DNA of 64,000 nucleotides from Mesorhabditis belari (Eukaryota > Nematoda > Chromadorea > Rhabditida > Rhabditidae). The notes beneath the pieces were generated by a model. The model made no database searches. It saw only the letters and a program-made list of their open reading frames with translations, and was not told the origin of the DNA. How positions within the stretch are numbered: position 1 is the stretch's first letter; each line of letters opens with the position of its first letter. The stretch lies in contig CAUEEP010000913.1 in NCBI GenBank assembly GCA_958450365.1, positions 601,001-665,000 on the forward strand. Direction: 5' to 3'. Of the stretch, positions 35,039 to 46,417 are shown piece by piece. The position numbers were made by a program, and so were the translations under genes.

Positions 35039-36739
35039 TACCCCAAAATCAAGCCAGTCTTTATCAAATGGTCTTTTTGAAAAAAATCCCCCTTTTGGGA
35101 TTCTTTTAAAATTGAATCTAGCTTCAAGACTCACTCCAATCCTGCAATTAGTCTCAATCAAATGATCTCTCGTTCATCTAAACTTTTATCCTTTTCTCCC
35201 TTACATTAATCCTTTCAATAAAATCTCGTGAATGAGGGATGATTTGCTTGTTGTCTGTCGCTTTCTTTCTCTCTTTCTTTGTGTATGGTTGAAAGAATCT
35301 CTTCTTCTTTATAGCACATCTGTCAGTAATTATGCAAACTGAGTCCCGAGCTCTTCATTCGATAAAGACCGGTTTGATTTTGAGGTAAACATAAAGAAAA
35401 ATTTCTAGCTGTTTCCAAAGAAATTTATTTTATCAGTATTTTTTCAATTGTCCAGGTAATTCTGGTAATTATTAATTAATCTTCTGTAATTAATCTTCTG
35501 CTTTTACAGTTACAGAAAATAGAATTCTGCAAGTTGACATGCTATCGTGATATCTGATATTCAAATTATTTCCTAACATTGATTGAACTCATATAAAGTC
35601 ATTCGTGCGTATCTAATGCTCATCTTTCGTTTGTCTCTCCATCCCATTCTTGTCCCATTCCCTCTTCTCTTCATTTTCTCCTATCAGATTATACTTCCAT
35701 CCACAACAACAATCATTGGATGGAAACATTTGTATTATTCAAAAAGAAAGTCTTTATCAATTGCTCGTGTATTTATCGGATCGAATCTTATCAAGATGAT
35801 TCTCTTAATGGTAAATAGCAGAGTCCATTTTTTTTCTACACAATTCGTTGAAACGATTGAATATTATATTTTCCTTTCCACCAAAGATGCTCTAGAAAAA
35901 GCTATCCGGTTGTATTTGCTAAAAGCAATCCTGTAAACTTCGCATTTTGTCGCAATCGCATTTTAAAGTCCTTATTGAAATTTAAAATGAGAATGCTGAC
36001 TCAAGCAGTCTCACCCATTTGCTGAGTAACTTTTTCTAAGCGCAAGTCTTACGATTAGAAAACACTTAAATCAAGAAGAAAGCAGTCTAATTTTGTCCGG
36101 ACTCCGGCTAACACCAATTTCCTCACGTTTCGTATAAATTTGAAATTTTCTTTTCTCTCCCCCATTTCCTCAGTCATTTTCAGTTGCGCGGGCGACTTAT
36201 CGTCACAGCGGATCATTGCGTCTCTTTTTCAAGTATAGAAAAAAAAGAAGAGTTCATCTTTTATCCCAACCGCAAATCGCCGTGTTTCATCTTTTTGGGC
36301 CAAATTCAAATGAGTCCGTCTGAAGTGGTTCAACTTTCTTTTAGCTAAAGTTTAGTGCAAAATAGAAAATGACAACGGAGTAAAAAAAATCGGAAAAGCT
36401 GTGACAAATTACATTGCACTAAATTTTTCTGAGTAAACAGTCTACTTAAAGGTCGTTATTATTCAAAACTATCATTTTTTTTTTCATTTCTAGCGGTCTA
36501 CATTTCGTTACATTTTTAACAAGAACCATATCATTAACTTGTTTAAAGCTGACCCTTTGGAACACCAGGCTTTCAACGGAAATCTTTTTAATGTAAATAA
36601 TTAATGATTAATCTTTATTTGTTCTGTCTTTACAATTTGCTTTACAATAACCTATTTTCCTCTCTACAGGCGTCTTCTTTTTTTTTTCAAATTGCTTATA
36701 ACTTAAAATACAGATCTGTAATATTTATTTCCTTTTCAG

Positions 36740-37575
36740 ATGAGGGAGTTCAAAGTGGTCGTGTTGGGATCGGGTGGTGTGGGCAAATCAGCGGTAATAT
36801 TTAACATTCTTTTATCCATTTACCTTTTTATTTAGCTCACCGTTCAATTTGTGTCCGGCTCATTCATCGAAAAATACGACCCAACCATTGAAGATTTCTA
36901 TCGAAAGGAAATTGAGGTAATTTTTACATGCAAACCGCCTCAATTTATTTGTGTAGGTTGATGGTCAACCATGCGTTCTCGAAATCTTGGATACAGCGGG
37001 TACGGAGCAATTCGCGTCGATGAGAGATTTATATATTAAAAATGGACAGGTTAGTTTTTTAGTGCGCTTCTCAAATATGACATAATGCAGTTATGATTGA
37101 TCCTGTTTAGGGTTTTGTCGTAGTCTACTCAATAACAAGTCAACAAACTTTTCACGATATCAAAACGATGAGGGAGCAAATTATCCGAGTTAAAGTAGGT
37201 GACTGTTTATCTTTTTTGGATATATTCTCTTTAGGGAACCGAACAAGTACCCATTCTTTTGGTTGGCAATAAATGCGATTTAGCTCATCAAAGACAGGTA
37301 AAATTTTAGGCTTTTAAAAAATTTTATTATTTCTAGGTTCGAACAGAAGAGGGTTTGGCTTTGGCCGAATATTGGTCATGTCCTTTCACCGAATGTTCAG
37401 CAAAAAATGCACATAATGTACGTTTGTTTGACTTATGAACAACCATCAAACTAGAACTAAACCTTTAAAAAAACAATATTTACAGGTAAACGTCACATTT
37501 GCTGAAATTGTCCGCGAGATGAACTATGTACAAAACAGAGCCCGACAACGTAAAGGATGTTGCAGTATACTTTAA
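36740..37575 (+). CDS. rap-2: Ras-family small GTPase Rap2
   Basis: Seven exons (36740-36793, 36836-36916, 36957-37049, 37111-37194, 37235-37297, 37337-37417, 37486-37575) encode 181 aa. Motifs are GSGGVGKSA (P-loop), [13 protein letters not shown] (effector; Phe after Asp is Rap2-like), LDTAGTEQF (Thr in place of Ras Gln61, typical of Rap), NKCD, and SAK. The C-terminus KGCCSIL carries a CaaX box ending in Leu, predicting geranylgeranylation at the membrane, with an adjacent Cys that could be palmitoylated. CCTTTTCAG abuts the ATG. Confidence 0.96.
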
Positions 37576-38324
37576 GGTTTGAAAGTTTAATTGAACATCT
37601 TAATTGACAAATCTATTAGAGTTCATTCGTTCTATTCACCCTATGGCGGCCTCCATCTAATTGAGCTGCTTCGAGAACATTCCTTTTTTCTCGCTTCTCT
37701 TCCTTTGCTCTCTTTGACTTCCAATTTCTACACATCAACACAGGTTTACTTTTTGTCTAAATTTTTTTTTGCTTATAAATATTGTCTTTTGCTTTTTAAT
37801 CTCCAACCAAGTCCCAGCTATCCCGTTGAAAAAAATATTTTTCAGTTTTACCTCTTTGTGTTTTCCTTTCACTCTGCTTAAATTGAAATTACAAAGTCAG
37901 CTCAAATTTCCCTCCTATAAAAGACTAGAGTGTGCTATCTCCGAAATTTCTGATGTGTAGTAAATCAGTGCCTAGAATATTTTTTGTTATTTTTGTGCTA
38001 CAAGTTTTTTTTCGCTCTCGTTGCTTGTTAGACTTTTTCACATTTCATTTTGTTCATATGATTTGTTAATTCGGGTCCATATGATGTGTAGCCCATAAGA
38101 AAAAATAAAGTCAATAAAAAATTGATGCAAGATGTATTGACTTTATTTGATCATTTACCCCAATAATAAGAATTTCACTTGTGAATTATCTGTGTGCTCC
38201 TTGCACGTCAATAAACTTTTGAAGTTTTCTTTACAAGTGCACATTTTGTTTGTAAACTCCTGCTATTCAAAAAACCCAAAACGGTAAAATAAGTCTTTTT
38301 TTGTTTAGAATTTTTCTTTTAACA
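37576..38324. other. Spacer between rap-2 and CACYBP genes
   Basis: It contains the rap-2 3' UTR and an AATAAA near 38105. No exon was identified. Confidence 0.5.
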
Positions 38325-39445
38325 ATGACGGGTGTTCAAGAGGTTGGTTAAGATTTTGACTTTGATAGAGACGCTAGATGAGAATAGAATATTTTATAAC
38401 ATTTTTATGCTTTAAATATTTTTTAATTTTTAAGCTTGAAGCCGATTTGGTGGAAACAGTGTTTCTTCTGAAGCAAGCAACGCGACAAAACACAAAAGTT
38501 CTGCTTGAAAAAGAAGAACGGCGCCTGAAGCAACTGATTGCTGAAGTATGTATATTTGCGGCTAACGTAAGGTGTAGTTAAAGTCCTAATTTAGACTCAA
38601 GATTTCCTTTCAACTTTTTACTTTAGTCGACTCCCAAGGCAACTTCATCCGCAAAGGAACTTTCATCTACCGCTACTAGCGGGGCACTACTACCCACATC
38701 GAAAATCACGAATTATGGTATGCAGCTTGTCCTTTTTCGGCAGTATCCCTTTTTATAGCTTGGGATCAAAGTCCGAAGTTTGTGAAGATTTACATCACTC
38801 TTGATGGAATTCACACTGCGCCTGCAGATTTGATCAAAAGCAATTTTACTGAAAGGTTGTTTGCTATTTAACATTGAATTTTGTGTTGTTCTAGAGGATT
38901 TTCCATTCACATCAGCAACTTTAAAGGAAAGAATCATGCCGTCGAGATGATCGACCTCCAATATCCAATAGTGACCAAGGATTCCTACGTGAAAGTAGGA
39001 GGTTACTTTCTTCTGTAAACTTTGTGATAATTTAGCAAAAAACGGATATGTTGCTGGTGATGTTGCGCAAAGAAAGCGAGGAAAAGCATTGGGATGAAAT
39101 CACTCGTTTAGATGCTGAGCTCAAAAAGAAAAAGTTACCTACATTTATGCGAACTTATATTTATTTATTTAATTTTAGTGCTCCCAAGTTCGACACGCCT
39201 GGCTCGGCAAGTGACCCAAATGAATCACTTATGTCGATGATGAAAGAACTTTATGACAATGGGGATGATGAAATGAAAAGGTTCATTATTAATATCCGAT
39301 TTACTATAATAACAGTATATAATATACTATAAAATCTGAAGCATTTATTTCCACTTGCTCCCATACCACACATTTTAGAACCCTTCGCAAAGCTTGGCAC
39401 GAGGGCCAACAAAAGAAACACACAGATGGTCTAGCCGATTCATAG
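38325..39445 (+). CDS. CACYBP: Calcyclin-binding protein / Siah-interacting protein homologue
   Basis: CACYBP links Siah-type E3 ligases to SCF components and binds S100 proteins in vertebrates. Eight exons (38325-38342, 38435-38545, 38627-38717, 38759-38855, 38895-38994, 39036-39133, 39179-39280, 39379-39445) give 227 aa, nearly the human length. Layout: N-terminal coiled region, CS domain ([20 protein letters not shown], then [20 protein letters not shown]), and an SGS-type C-terminus ([20 protein letters not shown]). TTGTTTAG lies 16 nt upstream of ATG. Confidence 0.93.
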
Positions 39446-39786
39446 TTTGCTTTCATTCTTTGTTATCTTTTATTACTTTTAAAATACCGGTGATGTGATA
39501 AAAGTTTCAGCGTTTTTGCCAATGTAAAATTATTGGTTGCTTGAAAAAGTATACAAGTTTACTCTACCCAGTTATACACAATCAAATTTCCAGAAGATAT
39601 CATTAAAGAATGTTTCATGAAAAAAACAGAATTAGTAGAAGATTTAACGTTTCGTATTCGTTAATCTGCAAAATGTTTCGAGTTCGAAATCAAGGTAGTC
39701 GAGGCGAGTTCTATTTGTTGGTGAGACGAGAGTTCTTGAACGCGATGAGTAGATCGTGCATCAATCAGAAGCCCAGTAGAGGCGTG

Positions 39787-40413
39787 TCACAATATTCGAT
39801 TGGGAATTATATAGTTATAAGCCTAAATAGATGAATGGTAAACAAAAAGTACAAAGGAACGTTTTCACATACCTGTGGCAATTGATCCGTCAAGCCGAGG
39901 TTGTAGTCGACACGCCCTTGACTGCTGATCGGCTAAAGAAAAAGTTTGGAAAATAAAAAAGAAAGTTAATTCACCTGCATCATATTTTGTTCTTCAACCT
40001 TTTCTGCCGATTGCATAGCTTTGACCTGTTGAATTTCCTCCAGAGAGACGGGTTGAGCTAAACAAATCTTGTTAATATATAACCACCAATTCACAATGTA
40101 TTACTCACGCTTCTCCTTTTCCTTTTCTTTGTTGTTGAGAATAGGTCGAAGACAGCTGCTCTTCTCCCAATCCCATTTATCCGTGAATTAAACCAGGACC
40201 AATTAAAATTAGAATTTTTTTAATTAACATACTTTGAAGGATCCTCCGACCATCACCTCGCTCAGCAAATCGGCGAGTTTCTTGTAGTTCGGTCGGGTGT
40301 AGTAGTTGAGCTCACTAAATTTGTAATGAATGAATTCAAGTCAAAAACAAACCGAAGGTGTTCGGCGAAATCAAGGAGTTGAAAGGGGCTATTGTAGAGC
40401 AATATCTTATCGG
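39787..40413 (-). pseudogene. C-terminal fragment of a TTBK/CK1-like kinase
   Basis: Exon-like blocks encode DFAEHLRELNYYTRPNYKKL, then a DWEK-like WDWEKSSC, a Lys/Glu run and QPVSLEEIQQVKAMQS, ending IIPNRIL at 39787. This matches the end of the worm-expanded TTBK/CK1 kinase catalytic domain and its tail. No upstream catalytic exons (P-loop, HRD, DFG) were found: the neighbouring F-box gene ends only about 150 bp upstream. The block preceding KWDWEK lacks an AG acceptor in the expected place. It is most likely a gene remnant; an unrecognised short gene is possible. Confidence 0.5.
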
Positions 40414-40564
40414 CTATTGAAAAGCATCCCCCCTCCCATTTTCCAAAAAAGAATTGAATAAAATGAAGAAATTTCCTTTTATTCGCCTGTTATTCAGAGA
40501 CCATTAAAAATAGGAAAAATATCACAATCTAAGAACAAAATTGTATAAAACTCAAGAAAAACCC

Positions 40565-41758
40565 TCAAAATTGGATCATTTCCGATTGCGGTTGAACGTA
40601 GAAGGCGTAAAACCCGGTCCATAGACTAGAATTGTACCGATTGGGTATACATCGAAGTATGTAGACACAATCCCTGCTTGAGTCAATGTTTTGTCGAAAA
40701 AATAGAGCGTCCGTGAAATCAAGCTTCCCCCCCACTGCGACACCCGAATATTTATACAAGTGTTCGGTCGCCATTTTGATGACTTCTGGCTCATTTGCTC
40801 CGTCGAATCGCTCCATTCCAGGGAATTGTGAAAGAAAATCGAGGATTCGGGGAATCATCTCCAGGGATTCAACAGAATGACAATAAACACGAACAGCCGC
40901 CTTCAAATTCTTGCTCAGCATTCTCTTTTTAACGATTATATGCACGGCCTCTTCAAGATGATCCTCTTTCATTTGTGTGATGTGCAAGAATTTGATCGAG
41001 GTCTTGATAAAAGCATCGAAGTAGAATTGCAATCCGGAGTTAAATTCTGAGTCCAACAAAGAAAACTCATCACATACAAGGTTCACTTCTTCACAGTCAT
41101 TCATCTGAATTGTAATGAAATTCTCAAAAAGCTCCCTGATCACTTGATTTTCTTCGAACAAAGCGTGAATATCATGCACCTCCAATTTAACCTCTTCTTC
41201 AATCTTCGAGTGGAAATTCTCAATTAATTTCAGCAAAGACTTTCTTCCGTACACCTCGAGATTCAAATATTTCACAGATTTCAATTGATTCAGAATGATC
41301 GCGTGTCCGTCGGTAAAGTTGAACTTGCTCTTGTCGACATTGTCGTCTTCGTCTTCGTCGTCGTCTTCGTCTTCGTCGTCGTCTTCGTCGTCGTCGTCGT
41401 CGTCTTCGTTTTCGTCTTCGTCGTCGACTTCGTCTTCTTTGTCCTCTATCAACATCGACAATTCGACACACGAGTGGATTCGTTCAATCAATGGAAAGTG
41501 GAGATCGGCATCTAATCCATTGAATGAGGAATAGAGGGGAAATTTCCCAATACGAATCTCTTGATACATAGAAATCTCGTACACGTGATTCCCAAAAACT
41601 ATCCAAGGTTTCCACAACAGTATCGATCGAAATCCTACATTCACTTTGACCAATTCAATCGCATCCCTCGGCTTCATTTGCTCGAAGACCTCTAGCTTTA
41701 GGTCGTAGCATAGCTTCTCCATTGGGAATGATCTGAGCTTTCGCATTTCGAACCGCAT
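40565..41758 (-). CDS. F-box-like protein with Asp/Glu-rich tract
   Basis: A single long exon encodes about 397 aa from ATG 41758, which follows an ATTTAAAG acceptor by ~20 nt; the frame stays open upstream to 41815. The N-terminus SFPMEKLCYDLKLEVFEQMK, followed by PRDAIELVKVN, fits an F-box, which would recruit SCF ubiquitin ligase. A long acidic run of Asp and Glu lies at about residues 110-150. The C-terminal half resembles the divergent substrate regions of nematode F-box proteins. Nematode genomes carry large, fast-evolving families of these. AATAAA lies near 40474. It sits 170 bp after the RNase H-like exons. Confidence 0.75.
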   Translation of the reverse strand: MRFEMRKLRSFPMEKLCYDLKLEVFEQMKPRDAIELVKVNVGFRSILLWKPWIVFGNHVYEISMYQEIRIGKFPLYSSFNGLDADLHFPLIERIHSCVELSMLIEDKEDEVDDEDENEDDDDDDEDDDEDEDDDEDEDDNVDKSKFNFTDGHAIILNQLKSVKYLNLEVYGRKSLLKLIENFHSKIEEEVKLEVHDIHALFEENQVIRELFENFITIQMNDCEEVNLVCDEFSLLDSEFNSGLQFYFDAFIKTSIKFLHITQMKEDHLEEAVHIIVKKRMLSKNLKAAVRVYCHSVESLEMIPRILDFLSQFPGMERFDGANEPEVIKMATEHLYKYSGVAVGGKLDFTDALFFRQNIDSSRDCVYILRCIPNRYNSSLWTGFYAFYVQPQSEMIQF

Positions 41759-41927
41759 TTTGCTTGGCGTCGTTCTACCTTTAAATAAAAAAACAATTAA
41801 ATTTCGCACAAACAACTAGATAATGGGATTAAAAGTCGCTAGAGGAAATTCTCAATAATCGCCAGATAACTTTGCTCATCAACCGTTATAAGAATGGTCA
41901 TGAAAAATTTCAAAGCGTAGTAAATAT

Positions 41928-42908
41928 TTATTGCATATCCCAGTCTTTATTAATCTCGCGTACAATGTCCATCAAAAGGTTTTGCTTTTTCTGGTTCAGA
42001 GGCTCTGCGATTGGTGCGTCCTTGTCGTATTGAATTTCTTGCGGCTCGAATGGGGATTCTTCGTCGTTACCTAATAATACGAATTATTTTCACTAGGTAC
42101 AGAATTGTTTTCTTCCAAGTAAATTGAAAAGGGACTTGCCAAAGGTAATTTGATGGTCCGCTAGCTTCCAGGGTTTAATTTTCTTTGGCTCATTGGGGTG
42201 CCCCTTTGGATCCTTTGGACCCTTGAGAAGCTTGATCGCGTCTCGAGCTAATTCATCTGCCTAAAATTAAGAAAATCAATCAAAGTAAATTGGAGAAGAA
42301 CTATATAAATCATTTTGTAAATTACATATTCAAAAGCATTACCTTATTGTTTCCACAATCCCCAACGTGACTTTGTACCCATTGCAGAGTGACGTCTCCT
42401 TTCGGAAAACAACTCAAGAGAAGCTGTAGATTTTGCAAACTGAACGCAAAATGTAGAGAAATACAAATGCAACACCAAACTTTTTGGTATCATTTCCTTT
42501 CAAGTCATACTTCTTCAGCGTTCTCTGCTTCTTCTGCGAGTTCTCGAGATTCCACAACGCATCCATCACATTCAAGCAGTTCGTCCTAACAATTACCCGC
42601 CGGCCCCTAGATCATCAAAAATTTTTTACACACAAAATTGCGGGTACTTATTATTATACAAATGAATAAAGCTTACTTATATCCGCCCCAAAAATAAAGT
42701 CGATGAAGGCCGACATTGATCGCCAGCAATTCACCAGTAAAGGCAGAGCCCCTTGTACCGATGTTCAGACCCCCAAATCCCAAAAATTATTATTTTTAGA
42801 AATCATCCGAAGCATTTTCCTAATTTTAATATTCGGTACTATAATTATAGCATGATTGAGCCCTTACAAATTGAGTGGATGGCCATCGCCGAAAAAAAAA
42901 ATTAAAGA
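41928..42908 (-). pseudogene. RNase H1-like sequence, N-terminally incomplete and lacking a catalytic Asp
   Basis: Exons 42868-42908, 42677-42751, 42481-42606, 42343-42439, 42140-42260 and 41928-42070 join in phase. They contain FFFGDGHPLNL (cf. RNase H1 'GHPLNV'), GELLAINVGL (catalytic Glu), RRVIVRTNCLNVMDALWN and TLQWVQSHVGDCGNNKADEL (last catalytic Asp). In active enzymes the third segment reads TDS; here it is RTN, losing an Asp. The first strand with the DG motif was not found. The intron at 42071-42139 starts GCAAGT, a good GC-AG donor. No own start was found: the first block is in phase with the ZNF277-like gene upstream, so it may be that gene's 3' half. Activity is unlikely. Confidence 0.6.
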
Positions 42909-43045
42909 CTATGCGTCTTACATTGCCAATGAATAAATGTTAGTGGAACAAATTGAAGCAAATAGTCGATTCGAAGGGATGAATTCGTTGAAAATGAAAA
43001 CCGTAAGTCAACGTAGAGTAGCAAAAACAACGTCAAACTTCATAC

Positions 43046-43748
43046 CTGCTTTCGAACGTAGTTAATCAACTGCATACGCTCATAAGTCTCCAATTTGTTG
43101 TCCTTGATCAACTTAAGAAGATCAAATCCATGCTTTTCCTAAACTCGTTTAATAGCGATGTGTTAATATGACTTGAGTTTACCTGTATGTGCTCAATAAG
43201 AAGATCGCCACGTTCAGTCGATTCATCACAAAGCAAACATACAACACGAGTCTCATCAAGGTCCACATTGTCTTCTTGCCATTCACACCATGATTCTCTA
43301 AAATTGCACAGATATTTGTATACAGACAATCAAAAACCAACGCTTCAAGTTCTTCATCGCTCTCCTGGAAAGCTGTTGTTGTATCCTCGAAATCCTCTCC
43401 CAACACATCCAACCAGCGTTTTCCGAGCTCGAGATAGTTGATGATGTAGAACTTGTCGTAGTAGTGATTCGCTCGATTCACCTAAACGAAAAGCTATTAT
43501 GGTTATATACATACTAAGCTTTACCTCTCTATGATTCCTCTTACGTATATGGTTCATCAAAGCGTTCCTAGCTGCAATGGTTTTCTCGCAACGAATGCAT
43601 TCCTGCCGCTCAACCCTTTTTCTGAGATGCTCAATGTACTCATTAACAAATACCTAAATTACATACAAATACATTCATACGTCCATACAAATTTCAAAAG
43701 AAAAATATGTACCAGGTTCTCATGTGAGCCAAGGTTGAGATGATGCAT
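43046..43748 (-). CDS. ZNF277-like zinc finger protein, truncated at both ends
   Basis: Five exons (43713-43748, 43525-43653, 43342-43481, 43183-43297, 43046-43138) encode about 171 aa from MHHLNLGSHENLVFVNEYIE. Matches to ZNF277 include CIRCEKTIAARNALMNHIRK, YYDKFYIINYLELGKRW, VVCLLCDESTERGDLLIEHI and GFDLLKLIKDNKLETYERMQ. Compared with ZNF277 it lacks the N-terminal half and the last C2H2 finger. GAAATTGCAG precedes the ATG by 7 nt, and the upstream gene ends 96 bp away, as in an operon. After KQ the protein either ends within two codons or splices in phase into the RNase H-like exons. The coordinates cover only the ZNF277 part. Confidence 0.75.
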
Positions 43749-43843
43749 GATTTAGCTGCAATTTCCTTTTGCAGTGTGATGACAGCACATACATCTTTGC
43801 GTGAAATTTGTGTCTCATGCTCACTCATGTTTAAAAAGATAGC

Positions 43844-44386
43844 TTATTCAGCTAACTCCTCGAAGTCCCCTATTTGATACGGTAGCTCAAAGAATTGAAG
43901 GCAATAAAGGGACATGGTAGGTCCACCCCATTTGGGTGAGTAACCAATCACTGGCACCTAAAGATCCAAAGTCGAATCAAACAAATAAAAGAAAGTTACC
44001 GTTCCGGAAAGAGTTCGAATACGGCCACGTGGGATGAACAAATTGGGCTTCTCAGGGCGATGACGCACCGTTTCATCATCGGTGTCAGAGAATGGCTTCT
44101 CGAGATCGTCATCTAGTTTAATGTAATACTCGATAATTACTTAATTACTTACATCCCTCACTGCAATAATATCCATCACCGTTGCTATTTTGAGACACTG
44201 TATGTGTTGATGCCTTTGATTGCCTTGGTTGGTTACCAGCAACTTCATTTTCACCAGCTTTGTTCGCTAAAAACCGACTATAACGTTTTAGGTATAAAAA
44301 TACCATTAACGTTCGAGTTCGACGTTTTTCGCCTTCAGAATGTTTGCTTTGATGAGTCTGAGAAACTGATTGGGCATAGCGGCCAT
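43844..44386 (-). CDS. Unrecognised small protein, 138 aa
   Basis: Four exons (44311-44386, 44153-44266, 44000-44112, 43844-43957) join in phase. The N-terminus MAAMPNQFLRLIKANILKAK is basic and amphipathic, perhaps a mitochondrial leader (inference). The middle is polar, and the C-terminal half is better structured: NLFIPRGRIRTLSGTVPVIG, YSPKWGGPTMSLYCLQFFEL. A TTCATTTAG acceptor lies 9 nt before ATG. A further in-phase upstream exon (44985-45060 and 45099-45131 region, starting MADPSLNDAKI) could extend the N-terminus. I do not recognise the family. Confidence 0.65.
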
Positions 44387-45512
44387 TCTTATCCTAAATG
44401 AAACAAACATTAACTAGTCGATTTTTACAATCGACCCTCCCTAATGTTTCCAGTTCGGGGGGAACATTTTGACTCGACCTAGCCAGAACCTATTTTACGC
44501 GTTTTTTCTAGTCTGGTTTGCATTTTCTGGGGTATTCAAATACGCTTAATCTATTGGTGATATTTTAAGAGGTTTTGAGTAGTTTTCACTTTGTATTTCA
44601 CCTCTTGCCTCATTTTCTAGCGTTGCCGCACTGCAACAGTTATACTTCAGCTAGCACAACAAAACATTAACAAAGATTGGTCAAAACTTTCTAAAAATAT
44701 CACCAATAGATCCAGCATTGATTACCCCAGAAAAAAATGAAATAATATTGGTAAAACGATCGAAAATACGATCTGACCAAATCAGATCAAAGTGCCCCTC
44801 GCCCCAAACTTTATTAGTACCGAGACTTGTTCTTATAGAGGTGCTACTGCTTTTTAAAATACCTGTTGATCCTTGTCGACTTGCTTTCTGCCGCCACCTT
44901 TTCCAGGCGCAGTTTCTGCAGCTCCCGATGTACGAGGTTGTTGTCGACTCTTGTTGTCTGATGTTGCGTCTTTGTGGCTCATCGTCTGAGGAACTTCAGT
45001 AGCGGCTGGTCCGTTCTTTTTTCCTCCTGGATCGAGGTGATCTTCAAATTTTCAGCCACCTAAAAAAAATTGTATAGAGCAAATGAAAACTTCTCACAAT
45101 CTTGGCATCATTAAGGCTTGGATCTGCCATTTGAATAGCTTATCGTCAACGACGCAAGCAACCCGTTGAGTCCTTTGAGGGAACTAAAATTACAATCCGT
45201 TAGTAGATACGATCATGAAAAGAAAAGCATTGAAAGAAGCTTTTGAAAGTGATATTTGTCAAAACTTCATTGTATGTAATAAGTCCGAGAGTAAAAGATA
45301 CGGTAGCCGAGCGGTAAGCTGTAATGCGTACCAAGTTTTGTTTTAGAATACCAAATTAGTATTTGCTTCTTTTGCTGTACTTTGATTTATTAGCTGTAAA
45401 CGGTAAGTAACTGTTGACCACTTTATATTATTATTGCGCTTAATATATAGCTGCCTAATATATATTTTGCTTGTAAAACGATTTCACATTCGAAATATTT
45501 ATCTTTATTTTT
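44387..45512. other. Spacer with possible alternative 5' exons and a tRNA A-box fragment
   Basis: A candidate exon chain near 45131-44985 could be the 5' end of the 43844 gene. Near 45302 GGTAGCCGAGCGGTAAGC looks like a class II tRNA A-box, but no B-box follows. Nothing else was recognised. Confidence 0.4.
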
Positions 45513-45889
45513 TTAATCAGGAGAAGACAGACAGATTCCAGCAAATTCCCCATCATATGTGACGCATTTATAGAAGATGTTTATGTGTCGACATTGTTTA
45601 TTGGAAAAACAGGCTTCCATTGGCTAAATAATTACCATTTATCAAACCGATTGTTAATTAAAGCTGTACAGTAACCATCATTTTTTTCCTTTTTACTTAC
45701 CGCGGATTTTCCCATACACACTTTATCATCATTGGGTCCTTTTTGGATACAAAATGGAAGAGCCTTTGAGCAATCACTATCACTCGAACACACTTTGAAC
45801 GTTTGAACCTTGGAATTTCTTAAGAAACCACAACTTTTAACTAATCAAACCTGCACAAAACCAATACATAAAAACAAAAGAATAAGCAT
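45513..45889 (-). CDS. Small secreted eight-cysteine peptide, two modules (copy 2)
   Basis: Three exons (45851-45889, 45701-45808, 45513-45623) encode 85 aa. MLILLFLCIGFVQ is a signal peptide core. Two tandem modules follow: VCSSDSDCSKALPFC...VC and ACFSNKQCRHINIFYKC...GIC, each with four Cys in spacing like the peptide at 10143-10401, which shares the exact CxxDSDC start. It lies downstream of a PH-like gene on the same strand, as copy 1 does. Function unknown. Confidence 0.75.
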
Positions 45890-46417
45890 TTGTGTGAAAG
45901 ATTTGACTGTTTCATATCTTTATTGATATCTTTATTTAGATATCTTTATTCAACGTGAAAGGAATTAATGAGAATGTCTATTTTTGGCAATAATATTGTT
46001 CAAGATATTTATTGAAATCAAAATGGAAACTCTTGTTTTATGATACAATCCGGTCGGAGTTTCGGCTGAATCGCGAAAAGAAATGACGTGATATTTTGAC
46101 ATGAGAAACCCTAAAATATTTGATTTTTGAAAAAGGAACTTGTTTTCAGAATAAAGATACTAAAGTTCGACTCAAGATTGCTCCAAAAAGTCTCTTTTGT
46201 AGCTTATGGCTTTTCCAAGATTTGAAATTTTGAGTTTAGACAGTTCAAATCTCTTGTCAAATGCTTTTTACAGTATGCTGGAATGAAATTCGGCCTTGTT
46301 TGCTGAATTTGCTGAACTTTTATCCCGAATTACTATAATGAAACCTTACATCTTTAATCTTATGTAACAATAAGTTTTGATGTAAATCTTGGGAACAACT
46401 ACTGCACTGTGTGATCA

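Larger units (their letters stand above)
28240..36739. other. 8.5-kb repeat-rich spacer, no gene seen
   Basis: The stretch holds polypyrimidine and polypurine tracts, two large foldback structures, a Tc1-like MITE with a minisatellite, MITEs of families 1 and 2, another short inverted-repeat element and the upstream region of rap-2. Open frames here are short, low-complexity and lack a plausible exon chain. Confidence 0.6.

Noticed and set aside
35583..35936. 117-aa plus-strand frame rich in hydrophobic residues
   Set aside because: AT-rich low-complexity sequence in a repeat-rich spacer. No family resemblance or exon partners.
45300..45332. GGTAGCCGAGCGGTAAGC, possible tRNA-Leu/Ser start
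   Set aside because: No variable arm, B-box or acceptor pairing follows, so at most a fragment.
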